Shown: piece after piece, positions 51,102-58,966 of the stretch
How the letters are laid out: each line of letters opens with the position of its first letter
How positions within the stretch are numbered: position 1 is the stretch's first letter
Assembly (NCBI GenBank): GCA_041490445.1
Contig: JBGPTF010000002.1
Span: 245,349 to 309,348 of the forward strand
Direction of reading: 5' to 3'
DNA: 64,000 nucleotides
Source: JBGPTF01 sp041490445
GTDB taxonomy: Bacteria > Acidobacteriota > Terriglobia > Acidiferrales > UBA7541
Translations under genes and position numbers: made by a program
Notes under the pieces: model-generated
What the model saw: only the letters and a program-made list of their open reading frames with translations
What the model was told of the DNA's origin: nothing
Database searches by the model: none

Positions 51102-53423
51102 GTGCGCGTCCTAACCCCGACGGAAAACCGCCGCATCAACGAATTGATTGGATTCATCGGCATCACGATTGCCGTTCTGCTCGCCCTTTGCCTTGTTTCC
51201 TACTCGCCCCACGATGCGTCGTTCAATGTGTCCGCAGGGTCGGGCTCCAGTCAGGCGCGAAACTGGATCGGACCCGTCGGTGCGCACACGGCGGATCTTT
51301 TCTTCCAGCTTCTCGGCTACGCAGCGTTTCTCCTCCCGGCCGGGTTGCTCATGCTCGCGCTGCGGTGGTTTCGCAGCCAGGCTGCGGAAACACCTACAGC
51401 CAAAGTTGTTGGCTACTGCCTACTCGCTTTATTCGTCCCAGCAGAATTGACACTACTGCACGTGCCGCATGTGCGTGGCGCGCTCCCGCCCGGCGGACTG
51501 GTCGGAACGCTCTTTGCCGAAGGATTGCGCGCAGCGCTGAACTCGCTGGGCGCGCACGTTGTCGCGCTTGCAGCTGTATTCGCGGGGCTGCTGCTGACGA
51601 CGCGCTTCTCTTTCTTCGTCGCCGCCGGATGGCTGCGCGGGCCGATGGGGGTGGACGGCATCTTCGGCAGGACCTACGCTCGCTTCAAGGAATGGCGTGA
51701 GACTCGCGAGGCCGAGCGCCTGCGCAAACGCGTCGAGGAAATCAAGATTGCGGGACGGCCTCCGGCTCCGCCGCAGACACTTGCTTCGCGCGAAGCTCTT
51801 GCCGATGGGGAAGAGGGCGAAGCTGCCAACGAAGGACCAGACAGACCGCGCAGCGCCGCCGCCATCATCCATTTTCACGAGCCGGAAACGGCGACGGCTT
51901 CACGCAGGGGAGGCCCTGAGCCCAAAATCGCCCGCGGTCGCACCAGCTACCGTTTGCCCTCGCCCGGCCTGCTGCGGCTAGCCGAACGCGGCGAGAAGAT
52001 GGCGGAGAGCGAGCTGAAGGAATACGCACGCGCAATTGAGAGCAAATGCGAGGAATTCGAAGTCAAAGGCCGCGTCACGCAGATCAATCCGGGACCCGTC
52101 GTCACCACGTTTGAATTCAAACCCGAGGCCGGCATCAAGTACAGCCGTATCACCAGCCTGGCCGAGGACCTTTGCCTAGCCTTGCGCGCCGAATCCATCC
52201 TGATCGAGCGTATTCCCGGAAAATCCACGGTCGGCGTCGAAGTGCCGAACCCGCATCGCGAAACCATCGCGCTGCGCGAAGTGATTGAATCGCCCGAGTT
52301 CATCCACTCGCCGTCGAAACTAACCGTCCCGCTCGGGAAGGACCTGATCGGCCGCATTCGCGCCACCGATCTAGCGCAGATGCCGCACATGCTGATCGCC
52401 GGCGCGACCGGCACCGGCAAGAGCGTCTTCATCAATTCGGTCGTCATGGCCATGCTCTTCAAGGCCACCCCGGATGAACTGAAGCTCGTGATGGTGGACC
52501 CGAAGCGGCTAGAGCTAGGGCTTTACGAAGACATCCCGCATCTCTATACGCCGGTCGTCACCGATCCCAAGGTGGCGTCGAATGTGCTGCGCAACGCCAC
52601 GCGCGAAATGGAGCGGCGCCTGAAAATGCTCGCGCAGCGCGGCGTGCGCAACATTGACCAGTACAACCGCACGTTCGAGAAGGGCGCATCGCTCTCCCTG
52701 TTCGACGACACCGAGGACGAAGAACACAAGCCGCTGCCCTACATCGTTATCGTCATTGACGAGCTGGCTGACCTGATGATGGTGGACACGAACAATGTCG
52801 AAGAGTCCATCACGCGCCTCGCGCAAATGGCGCGCGCCGTGGGCATCCACCTCATCCTCGCGACGCAGCGACCGTCGGTGGACGTAATCACCGGCCTAAT
52901 CAAAGCCAACTTCCCGGCGCGAATCTCTTTCCGCGTGGCGAGCAAGGTGGATTCGCGCACGATCCTCGATACCAACGGCGCCGAATCGCTCCTCGGCCGC
53001 GGCGACATGCTCTATCTGCCGGCCGGCTCTTCCCGGCTGCACCGCATCCACGGGCCTCTGGTCAGCGAAGCGGAAATCGCCGCCGTCTGCGATTTCTGGC
53101 GGACGCAGGCCAAGGCCATTTACAACGAAGAATTGCTCAAGGCGCCAAAGGACGATGCCTCCGCCACCGGCGGAACCGGTGAGCCCGGCGCGGAAGAGCC
53201 CGACGATGCGTTGTACCAGGAGGCCATTCGCGTGGTCTGCGAGATGGGACGTGCCTCCACGTCCACGCTGCAGCGGCGTTTGCGGATCGGGTATGGCCGC
53301 GCTGCCCGACTGATCGACCTGATGGAGAAGGACGGGATCGTCGGCCCTCCGGACGGCTCAAAGCCCCGCGAGGTCCTCAAGAAAAAAGATTGGATGAAAG
53401 AGTTTGATGAGTCGCTGAAGTGA
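51102..53423 (+). CDS. ftsK: DNA translocase FtsK
   Basis: Septum-located DNA pump that clears chromosome dimers and activates XerCD. The 773 residues begin with a membrane domain of about four helices (IGFIGITIAVLLALCLVSY, LFFQLLGYAAFLLPAGLLMLAL, VVGYCLLALFVPAELTLLH, VVALAAVFAGLLLTTRFSFFV), then a short charged linker, then the motor: Walker A IAGATGTGKSVFINSVVMAM, Walker B IVIVIDELADLMMV, and RPSVDVITGLIKANFPARISF. The C-terminal winged-helix gamma domain, which reads KOPS, is present (YQEAIRVVCEMGRASTSTLQRR through KPREVLKK). The GTG at 51102 has AAGGAG eight bases upstream. The linker is short compared with E. coli FtsK, more like SpoIIIE. Confidence 0.97.
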   Translation: MRVLTPTENRRINELIGFIGITIAVLLALCLVSYSPHDASFNVSAGSGSSQARNWIGPVGAHTADLFFQLLGYAAFLLPAGLLMLALRWFRSQAAETPTAKVVGYCLLALFVPAELTLLHVPHVRGALPPGGLVGTLFAEGLRAALNSLGAHVVALAAVFAGLLLTTRFSFFVAAGWLRGPMGVDGIFGRTYARFKEWRETREAERLRKRVEEIKIAGRPPAPPQTLASREALADGEEGEAANEGPDRPRSAAAIIHFHEPETATASRRGGPEPKIARGRTSYRLPSPGLLRLAERGEKMAESELKEYARAIESKCEEFEVKGRVTQINPGPVVTTFEFKPEAGIKYSRITSLAEDLCLALRAESILIERIPGKSTVGVEVPNPHRETIALREVIESPEFIHSPSKLTVPLGKDLIGRIRATDLAQMPHMLIAGATGTGKSVFINSVVMAMLFKATPDELKLVMVDPKRLELGLYEDIPHLYTPVVTDPKVASNVLRNATREMERRLKMLAQRGVRNIDQYNRTFEKGASLSLFDDTEDEEHKPLPYIVIVIDELADLMMVDTNNVEESITRLAQMARAVGIHLILATQRPSVDVITGLIKANFPARISFRVASKVDSRTILDTNGAESLLGRGDMLYLPAGSSRLHRIHGPLVSEAEIAAVCDFWRTQAKAIYNEELLKAPKDDASATGGTGEPGAEEPDDALYQEAIRVVCEMGRASTSTLQRRLRIGYGRAARLIDLMEKDGIVGPPDGSKPREVLKKKDWMKEFDESLK

Positions 53424-53611
53424 GTTGGCAGTCAAGATCCCAAAGTCGAGAGTTGGTAAGCCGGGAAGGGAGACAAGAGCGATTCCAAGCGATGTCATTG
53501 GCCGGGTTTCTTCCCCTTTTCTCTTGTCTCTAAGCAGTTTTTTGCTTTCTCTCGGCGCTCCGTGCCCTTGTGGCGAGTCATTTAAGTCTTTTCCGACGGC
53601 GCGTTTCCCCG

Positions 53612-53617
53612 TACAAT
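53612..53617 (+). promoter_or_regulatory. -10 box of the tRNA-Phe gene
   Basis: TACAAT sits 17 bases before the mature tRNA start; the matching -35 position (17-base spacer) reads TTTTCC, a poor match. Transcription would start around 53624. Confidence 0.45.
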
Positions 53618-53634
53618 CTTTGACTCTCCTCGGT

Positions 53635-53709
53635 GCCGGGGTAGCTCACCGGTAGAGCGCGGCCCTGAAAAGGCCGGCGTAGGCAGTTCAACTCTGCCCC
53701 CCGGCACCA
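53635..53709 (+). tRNA. tRNA-Phe (GAA), with encoded CCA
   Basis: The cloverleaf can be folded completely: acceptor GCCGGGG/CCCCGGC, D arm GCTC/GAGC with loop ACCGGTA, anticodon stem CGGCC/GGCCG with loop CTGAAAA (anticodon GAA), variable loop GCGTA, T arm GGCAG/CTGCC with loop TTCAACT, discriminator A and encoded CCA. All 7+4+5+5 stem pairs are Watson-Crick. 75 bases in all. The tRNA stands alone, 211 bases after ftsK. Confidence 0.95.
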
Positions 53710-54007
53710 CTCCGAGCCCTGCCGCACGATTCACAATTTGCCATGCTGTCTTAAGTCTGTCTTGCTGGCTGCTGCGCCCTTGCGAAACGACGCCATTTAC
53801 CGGCAATTCTATTGAAAGGCATGAGCCGAACTAACTTGCGGCCGACTGTGCGCCTTGATGAAGATTAACCACTTTGAAGGATCACAACCGCGACCAGACG
53901 TCACTCTGAAGAATTGAGGCGTCCACCGGCAAGCGGTTGCGAAGCGGCTAGGGGCTGAACCTTTTTACAACGAAGTTCTTGCGCTCAAGGATTCGGGAGA
54001 CTATTTC
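53710..54007. other. Gene-free spacer between tRNA-Phe and the glycosyltransferase
   Basis: About 300 bases, more AT-rich than the surroundings. I see no gene, terminator, integrase remnant or repeat of the tRNA 3' end. Confidence 0.5.
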
Positions 54008-55288
54008 CTAAGCAAGGGGGGAGATTGTTGGCGCCGGGACGGCTCTGGATTTCACGCGCCGCTTGTTCAGCAGATTTTCGTACATTGTCTCCAGATTCTT
54101 CGTCATGAGTTCAAGTGTGAACTTCGATTCAATGGTTTGGCGGGCGACGGAGCCCAGCTTCCGCCCAAGCTCAGGCCGGCGCAGCAAAGTCAAAATACGC
54201 TCCGCAGCAGCTTCGGCATCTTCCGACGGGACGAGAAAACCGTTTTCGCCATCTTGAATGGCCTCGGGATTTCCACCAACTCGAGTCACCACGCACGGCA
54301 GGCTACACGCCATGGCTTCCAAAAGCGAGTTGGAGAATCCCTCGCTGCGGGACAACATACAAAAGATGTCACTAGCCCTCAAGATCGGAAAAACGTTCTT
54401 AGCTGGACCTAGCAACTTGAAGTATCCGGTCAAGCCACCCTCACGAATCAGCTCCTGCATTTGCTGAAAGTAAGCCTTTTCGTCCACGTCCTCGGAACCG
54501 ACAACGGCAAACACCGCAGCGGGGAACTCACGGTGCACAATTTCCGCAGTCCGAATGAGCACATCGATTCCCTTGACATGACGAATGTTGGCCACGGAGA
54601 CGATGAAGCGCGACGTTTTTTCCAAGCCGAGGGAAGCCCGCACCCATTCTCGATTCTCGCCCGTCGAGATGTTCTCCAAATCGACGCCGTTATGTAGAAC
54701 GAGCACCTTGCTCGGGTTCAATCTTTCCTGTCGGATGCAAAAATTGCGCACGGCATTTGACACCGCCACTACCTGGTCCACCAATCGGTTAATGATCGGA
54801 TAAACGAGCCGATGCTTCCGGGTGCGCAGGATGCCCATGTCGCGGCGGCTTGAGACCAAGACCGGGCAGCCGCTCAATCTGGCCACAGTCGCCCCCCACA
54901 GATTCGACGTCGGGAAAAACGTATGAACGATCGTAATGCGTTCAGCGCGGATCAACCGCCAAATTCGCGCAGCCGTGCGGAGCGCGTTCCAATCATACGT
55001 TCGCTTTAGGGGGAAGACATGCAGAGGACAGGGGAATGTTTCGAAAATGTTCAGGTTGGGTTCAATCTTGAACGTCACTGCCTGGCAGCGATAACCATGA
55101 GCGGAAAGATGGCGAATCATCGTCAACAACATTAACTCGGCTCCACCTAGGCCGCAGATTTGATCGATAATGAACAGGATACGTATCTGTTTATGAAAAT
55201 TCGCCTCAGGAGAAGCTGTGGGCAAGAAACTCCCGGCCTGGGGTAACACCCCAGCCGGGGCTTTCTTGTTGTCGGAAACCGCGTCCAT
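54008..55288 (-). CDS. GT4-family glycosyltransferase
   Basis: A soluble GT-B fold glycosyltransferase of 426 residues, likely using a nucleotide-sugar donor to build an exopolysaccharide or glycolipid. The N-terminal fold starts at IRILFIIDQICGLGGAELMLLTMIRHL; the C-terminal donor domain has FIVSVANIRHVKGIDVLI, the SRSEGFSNSLLEAMACSLPCVVT motif with the family EGFSNxLLEAMA glutamates, and GENGFLVPSEDAEAAAERI. The ATG at 55288 is a guess; about 35 poorly conserved residues precede the fold. On the plus strand a CTGGGGT/ACCCCAG hairpin followed by CTTTCTTG lies inside this N-terminal segment. Base composition looks less GC-rich than its neighbours, and it lies alone beside a tRNA gene; acquisition by transfer is possible. 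Confidence 0.88.
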   Translation of the reverse strand: MDAVSDNKKAPAGVLPQAGSFLPTASPEANFHKQIRILFIIDQICGLGGAELMLLTMIRHLSAHGYRCQAVTFKIEPNLNIFETFPCPLHVFPLKRTYDWNALRTAARIWRLIRAERITIVHTFFPTSNLWGATVARLSGCPVLVSSRRDMGILRTRKHRLVYPIINRLVDQVVAVSNAVRNFCIRQERLNPSKVLVLHNGVDLENISTGENREWVRASLGLEKTSRFIVSVANIRHVKGIDVLIRTAEIVHREFPAAVFAVVGSEDVDEKAYFQQMQELIREGGLTGYFKLLGPAKNVFPILRASDIFCMLSRSEGFSNSLLEAMACSLPCVVTRVGGNPEAIQDGENGFLVPSEDAEAAAERILTLLRRPELGRKLGSVARQTIESKFTLELMTKNLETMYENLLNKRRVKSRAVPAPTISPLA

Positions 55289-55627
55289 TTGCTCTATTTC
55301 ATGCTTTGGCGAGGCAGCGGATTCGGTGTTCGTTAGGTATGGAGTGCTGGTTCGCCAAGAATATAAAAAGACAACCCCACAACGATAAGGCGTTTCCCAA
55401 GAAAACGCCATAGCCCCTGTGTCATACTGGTACAAGTACTCTCGTACTGTAACTCCCTTCCTCCGCTAACCCACCAGGGGACCAAGCGAGGAACCGTGTC
55501 CTTCCTCGACAGTTCCCTTAATGATCCAGCAAGCATTCGTCTCCCCTCGGCAGCGCACCGCGCGATTACGCTCCGCTGCATACCCTTCCCCCTCTGCCAC
55601 CGTAACCTTTCCCCATGCCGACAGTTT
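55289..55627. other. Spacer between the divergent glycosyltransferase and sigma-factor genes
   Basis: About 340 bases. It contains a 7-bp hairpin (GGCGTTT/AAACGCC, 55389-55409). The sigma-factor reading frame is open back to 55496, but that part encodes Pro/Ser/Arg-rich residues without family character. TATATT on the minus strand near 55360 could be a -10 box for the glycosyltransferase, with no good -35. Confidence 0.5.
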
Positions 55628-56251
55628 ATGTTATGGAGGATGCGTTCTCCGGAGCACCGGTTGAAGGTACCTAAAATAGAAGCGGACGAGCGGCTTCTTG
55701 TCGAAGCGGCGCAGACGGACCCGAGCCGCTTCGCGGAGCTCTATGAGCTCAATTTTGAACGGGTGTACGCGTTCATCGCATCTCGTGTCCGCGATCGAGA
55801 TGGAGCACAGGACCTGACCGCCGAGGTTTTTCAGCAGGCCCTTGCGAATCTCGGCCGTTTCGAATGGCGCGGCATACCATTCGCAGCATGGCTCTTGCGA
55901 ATCGCGGCCAACGCAATTGCCGACCGTTGGAAGCGAGTCGCGCGGGAAAGTGGAAGTCCGGCGCAAGAAGAATCTGGGTCCGATGAGAGCGACCTCGATG
56001 AGGCCGAATCCCGCGCCTCGCTCTTTCGGCTCGTCAGTTCCCTGCCTGCCAACCAGCGCCGCGTGATCGTCATGCGTTTCGCGGAGGAGAAAAGCATCCG
56101 CGAAATCGCGCAGGCACTCGGACGCACCGAAGGTGCCGTGAAGCAGCTCCAGCATCGCGGTCTCGAACATTTACGGCTTCAGGTCGCCAGAGCGATGCGG
56201 AAGAGGTCCGAGAAGAAGCGAGTCAAGACCTCGGGTGATTCCAATGGCTAA
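55628..56251 (+). CDS. RNA polymerase sigma-70 factor, ECF-like
   Basis: A 207-residue group-4-like sigma factor with region 2 (DERLLVEAAQTDPSRFAELYE, RVYAFIASRVRDRDGAQDLTAEVFQQAL, FAAWLLRIAANAIADRWKR) and region 4 (LPANQRRVIVMRFAEEKSIREIAQALGRTEGAVKQLQHRGLEHL). The start is unsure: ATG at 55628 is used, an ATG at 55640 is too close behind GGAGG, and the frame stays open upstream. The stop overlaps the start of the next gene by 8 bases. No classical anti-sigma gene is adjacent; the overlapping partner is a VOC protein with an unusual N-terminus, which could fill that role. Confidence 0.9.
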   Translation: MLWRMRSPEHRLKVPKIEADERLLVEAAQTDPSRFAELYELNFERVYAFIASRVRDRDGAQDLTAEVFQQALANLGRFEWRGIPFAAWLLRIAANAIADRWKRVARESGSPAQEESGSDESDLDEAESRASLFRLVSSLPANQRRVIVMRFAEEKSIREIAQALGRTEGAVKQLQHRGLEHLRLQVARAMRKRSEKKRVKTSGDSNG

Positions 56252-57221
56252 GCAGAGTCTGAGCGAGCAACTCGACCGAGTCGTGGACGCGATCATTGCG
56301 CATCCGGGCGCGGCGCTTCCGCGCACCGGTTCGAAGCTCGACCCATTGGTCCGCATTGCCGTAGACTTGCGCGGCCTGCCCCGCGAGGACTTCAAGGCAC
56401 GTCTCAAAGACGATCTGGAAAGGAGAGCAACGATGGCATCCCAGGCAGTCAAACCGATTCCCGAAGGCTTCCACACCATCACGCCGTACCTCATCGTTCC
56501 GGGGGCCGGACAGTTCATCGAGTTCATGCAGAAAGCGTTCGGGGCGGTCGAAGTGCTCCGCGTGAAGCGGCCGGACACCAACCTCTTGATGCATGCCGAG
56601 GTTCGAATCAACGACTCGATGATCGAGCTGGCCGATGCGATCGCTGAGATTCCACTAACGCCCGCGGCACTCCACGTGTACGTTCCCGACGCGGATGCCG
56701 TTTATGCGCGCGCGCTTCGAGAGGGCGCCCTTTCGCTGCATTCGCCCGTGGATCAACCGTACGGCGACCGCGAAGGCAGCGTGAAGGATGAGTTTGGCAA
56801 TCACTGGTACATCGCAACTCCGCTGGGCGGCGCGCCCGTTCCGGAGGGCCTGCGCACCGTGACGCCCTATCTCCATCCCCGCGGCGCTGGTTCCCTGATT
56901 GCCTTCCTGCAGGATGCCTTCGGAGCTGAGGAAGTCCTCCGCCACCAATCGCCCGACGGCACGATTGTCCATGCGAAAGTCAGAATCGGCGACTCGATCC
57001 TCGAGATGGGCGAGGCGCACGGCGAGTATCAGCCGATGCCCTGCACGCTGCATCTCTACGTGAACGATACGGACGCGCTGTACGCGCGCGCGCTTCGCGC
57101 CGGCGCCACTTCCATCGAGGTGCCGCAGGACAAGCCTTATGGCGACCGGAGCGCCGGCGTGATGGATCCTTTCGGCAACCGCTGGTTTATCGCCACGCAC
57201 ATCAAGGACGTACAGTTCTAG
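56244..57221 (+). CDS. Double VOC (PhnB/glyoxalase-like) protein with N-terminal helical extension
   Basis: A 325-residue cytoplasmic protein whose ATG overlaps the sigma-factor stop by 8 bases. Residues 1-62 form a charged helical segment (LSEQLDRVVDAIIAHPG, LDPLVRIAVDLRGLPREDFKARLKDDLERR) that is not part of the VOC fold. Two PhnB-type VOC domains follow, about 72-195 and 200-325; each has TITPYLIVPGAGQFIEFMQKAFGA- or TVTPYLHPRGAGSLIAFLQDAFGA-like starts, a VRINDSMIELAD / VRIGDSILEMGE strand and a DEFGNHWYIAT / DPFGNRWFIAT end. VOC domains bind metal and small molecules; the catalytic or ligand role is unknown. The N-terminal segment and strict coupling suggest a link to the sigma factor. 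Confidence 0.88.
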   Translation: MAKQSLSEQLDRVVDAIIAHPGAALPRTGSKLDPLVRIAVDLRGLPREDFKARLKDDLERRATMASQAVKPIPEGFHTITPYLIVPGAGQFIEFMQKAFGAVEVLRVKRPDTNLLMHAEVRINDSMIELADAIAEIPLTPAALHVYVPDADAVYARALREGALSLHSPVDQPYGDREGSVKDEFGNHWYIATPLGGAPVPEGLRTVTPYLHPRGAGSLIAFLQDAFGAEEVLRHQSPDGTIVHAKVRIGDSILEMGEAHGEYQPMPCTLHLYVNDTDALYARALRAGATSIEVPQDKPYGDRSAGVMDPFGNRWFIATHIKDVQF

Positions 57222-57357
57222 CAGACTTTCGATGACTGCTCCCGCGGCGTCATCCTGTCTCTGACGAAAGGAACTCTGCCATGTCCCACGAGTGCAGTGC
57301 TGCGCGCGAGGCGCAGCCAGCGGGCAGTTTTCTGACTACGCACTTCCCGCGCATTCC

Positions 57358-57386
57358 TTGACACCTCACAATACGCGTGTTAGTTT
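57358..57386 (+). promoter_or_regulatory. Promoter of the gcv operon
   Basis: Consensus TTGACA (57358-57363), a 17-base spacer and TAGTTT (57381-57386). Transcription would start near 57393, leaving only about 27 bases of leader, too short for a glycine riboswitch. Confidence 0.65.
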
Positions 57387-57419
57387 TTTTGGCTCGCCAG
57401 GGAGATTGAGAACCCATCA

Positions 57420-58556
57420 GTGACCACGCCGGCCACCGCTGAACTCCGCAAGACCGCGCTCAATTCGACCCACCGCCGCATGGGCGCCAAGATGGTCAAC
57501 TTCGGCGGGTGGGACATGCCTGTCGAATACGCCGGCGCGGGGCTCATCAAAGAGCATCTCACCGTGCGCACCGCGGTCGGCATCTTCGACGTCAGCCACA
57601 TGGGGGATATCCGCATCACCGGCCCCCAGGCGCACGCCGCCGTGCAGCACATCAGCATGAACGACGCATCAAAGCTGGCCATCGGCCAGGCACACTACTC
57701 GGCCCTGCTCTACCCGCAAGGCACGTTTGTGGACGATGTGATCGTTCACCACCTCGGCGAAAATGACTATTTGCTTGTCATCAACGCCGGCACCCGCGAA
57801 AAAGATTACAACTGGGTGCGCGACAACGTGCGCGGATTCGGCTGCAAAGCGGAAGACGTCGGCGATCGCTACACGCAGATCGCCATCCAGGGTCCCAAGG
57901 CCGTCTCATTACTTCGCAAACTGACCAACACAGACCTCACCGCGATCAAGTATTACTGGTTCACGCACGGAACGGTCTGCGGCCTGAAGAACACCCTCAT
58001 CGCTCGGACGGGCTACACGGGCGAGGACGGTTTCGAGATTTACGTCCCCTCGGACGAAGCCACGAGCGCGCGCGTCTGGAATGAGGTGCTCGAGGCCGGC
58101 AAGGAATTCGGCGCAGTACCCTGCGGCCTGGGAGCGCGAAACACGCTGCGCCTGGAATCAAAGATGGCGCTCTACGGCCACGAAATCTCGGACACCATCA
58201 CCGTCCTCGAAGCCGGCCTCGACCGTTACTGCAAGTTCGAGAAGGGCGAATTCATCGGCCGCGATGCCCTGTTGAAGCAGAAAGCCGCAGGAATCAAGCG
58301 TACACTGATTGGTCTCGAAATGATCGAGCCGGGCATCGCGCGCGACGGTTACAAAGTTCTAGATAACGGCAGCGCTGAGATCGGTTATGTGACCAGCGGT
58401 TCCCCGGCGCCGTCTTTGAAGAAGAATATCGGTCTCGCGTATGTGCCGCCGGACCGCGCCGCACTGGGGACCATCCTGGCCATTGAAATTCGCAGCCAAA
58501 AAGTAAAAGCACAAGTTGTTTCGACGCCGTTTTATAAACGGCCAAAGGCTTCGTAG
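57420..58556 (+). CDS. gcvT: Glycine cleavage system T protein (aminomethyltransferase)
   Basis: Transfers the methylene group from aminomethyl-lipoyl GcvH to tetrahydrofolate, releasing ammonia. The 378-residue protein has LNSTHRRMGAKMVNFGGWDMPVEY, VGIFDVSHMGDIRITG, NAGTREKDYNWV, AIQGPKAV, YTGEDGFEIYVPSDEA, PCGLGARNTLRLESKMALYGHE and the C-terminal IGYVTSGSPAPSLKKNIGLAYV. It begins with a GTG at 57420 and is the first gene of gcvT-H-PA-PB, all within short distances. The folate-binding Asp/Tyr region of the family is intact. Confidence 0.96.
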   Translation: MTTPATAELRKTALNSTHRRMGAKMVNFGGWDMPVEYAGAGLIKEHLTVRTAVGIFDVSHMGDIRITGPQAHAAVQHISMNDASKLAIGQAHYSALLYPQGTFVDDVIVHHLGENDYLLVINAGTREKDYNWVRDNVRGFGCKAEDVGDRYTQIAIQGPKAVSLLRKLTNTDLTAIKYYWFTHGTVCGLKNTLIARTGYTGEDGFEIYVPSDEATSARVWNEVLEAGKEFGAVPCGLGARNTLRLESKMALYGHEISDTITVLEAGLDRYCKFEKGEFIGRDALLKQKAAGIKRTLIGLEMIEPGIARDGYKVLDNGSAEIGYVTSGSPAPSLKKNIGLAYVPPDRAALGTILAIEIRSQKVKAQVVSTPFYKRPKAS

Positions 58557-58567
58557 AAGGAGCGCCG

Positions 58568-58966
58568 ATGTACCCAGCGGACTACCGCTACACTAAGGAT
58601 CACGAGTGGATCAAGGTGGCCGGCGACACGGGCACCATCGGCATTACGGACTATGCCCAGCACGAGCTGGGCGACGTCGTCTTCGTCGAGCTGCCAAAGG
58701 TCGGGACGACACTCAAGGCCGGCCAGTCGCTTGGCACGGTGGAATCGGTGAAGGCCGTCAGCGAGATCTACTGCCCCGTCTCCGGCGAAGTGACGGAAAT
58801 CAACTCCGCGCTCGCGAAGACACCGGAACTCATCAATCAAGACCCGCACGGCGCCGCCTGGCTCATCAAGCTGAAGCTGGCCGTGGAAAAAGATGCTGAT
58901 GCGCTGATGGACGCCGCCGCGTATCAGGCCTACGTCACCGAGAAGCAGAAGGAACACTCCGCCTGA
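58568..58966 (+). CDS. gcvH: Glycine cleavage system H protein
   Basis: The 132-residue lipoyl carrier of the glycine cleavage complex. The lipoylation site is K62 in GTVESVKAVSEIYCPVSGEV; the fold starts with RYTKDHEWIKV and GITDYAQHELGDVVFVELP. An AAGGAG ribosome site precedes the ATG, 11 bases after gcvT. Its TGA shares a base with the gcvPA start (TGATG). Confidence 0.97.
   Translation: MYPADYRYTKDHEWIKVAGDTGTIGITDYAQHELGDVVFVELPKVGTTLKAGQSLGTVESVKAVSEIYCPVSGEVTEINSALAKTPELINQDPHGAAWLIKLKLAVEKDADALMDAAAYQAYVTEKQKEHSA

Noticed and set aside
53635..55640. An integrated element at tRNA-Phe with a duplicated tRNA 3' end
   Set aside because: No second copy of the tRNA 3' end and no integrase could be found by eye downstream.
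57281..57361. A 26-codon ORF upstream of the gcv operon with a weak AAGGA ribosome site
   Set aside because: It is very short and overlaps the -35 box of the gcv promoter; no support beyond chance.
57222..57419. A glycine riboswitch upstream of gcvT
   Set aside because: The promoter at 57358-57386 leaves a leader of only about 27 bases, and the conserved glycine-aptamer core is not visible in the preceding sequence.
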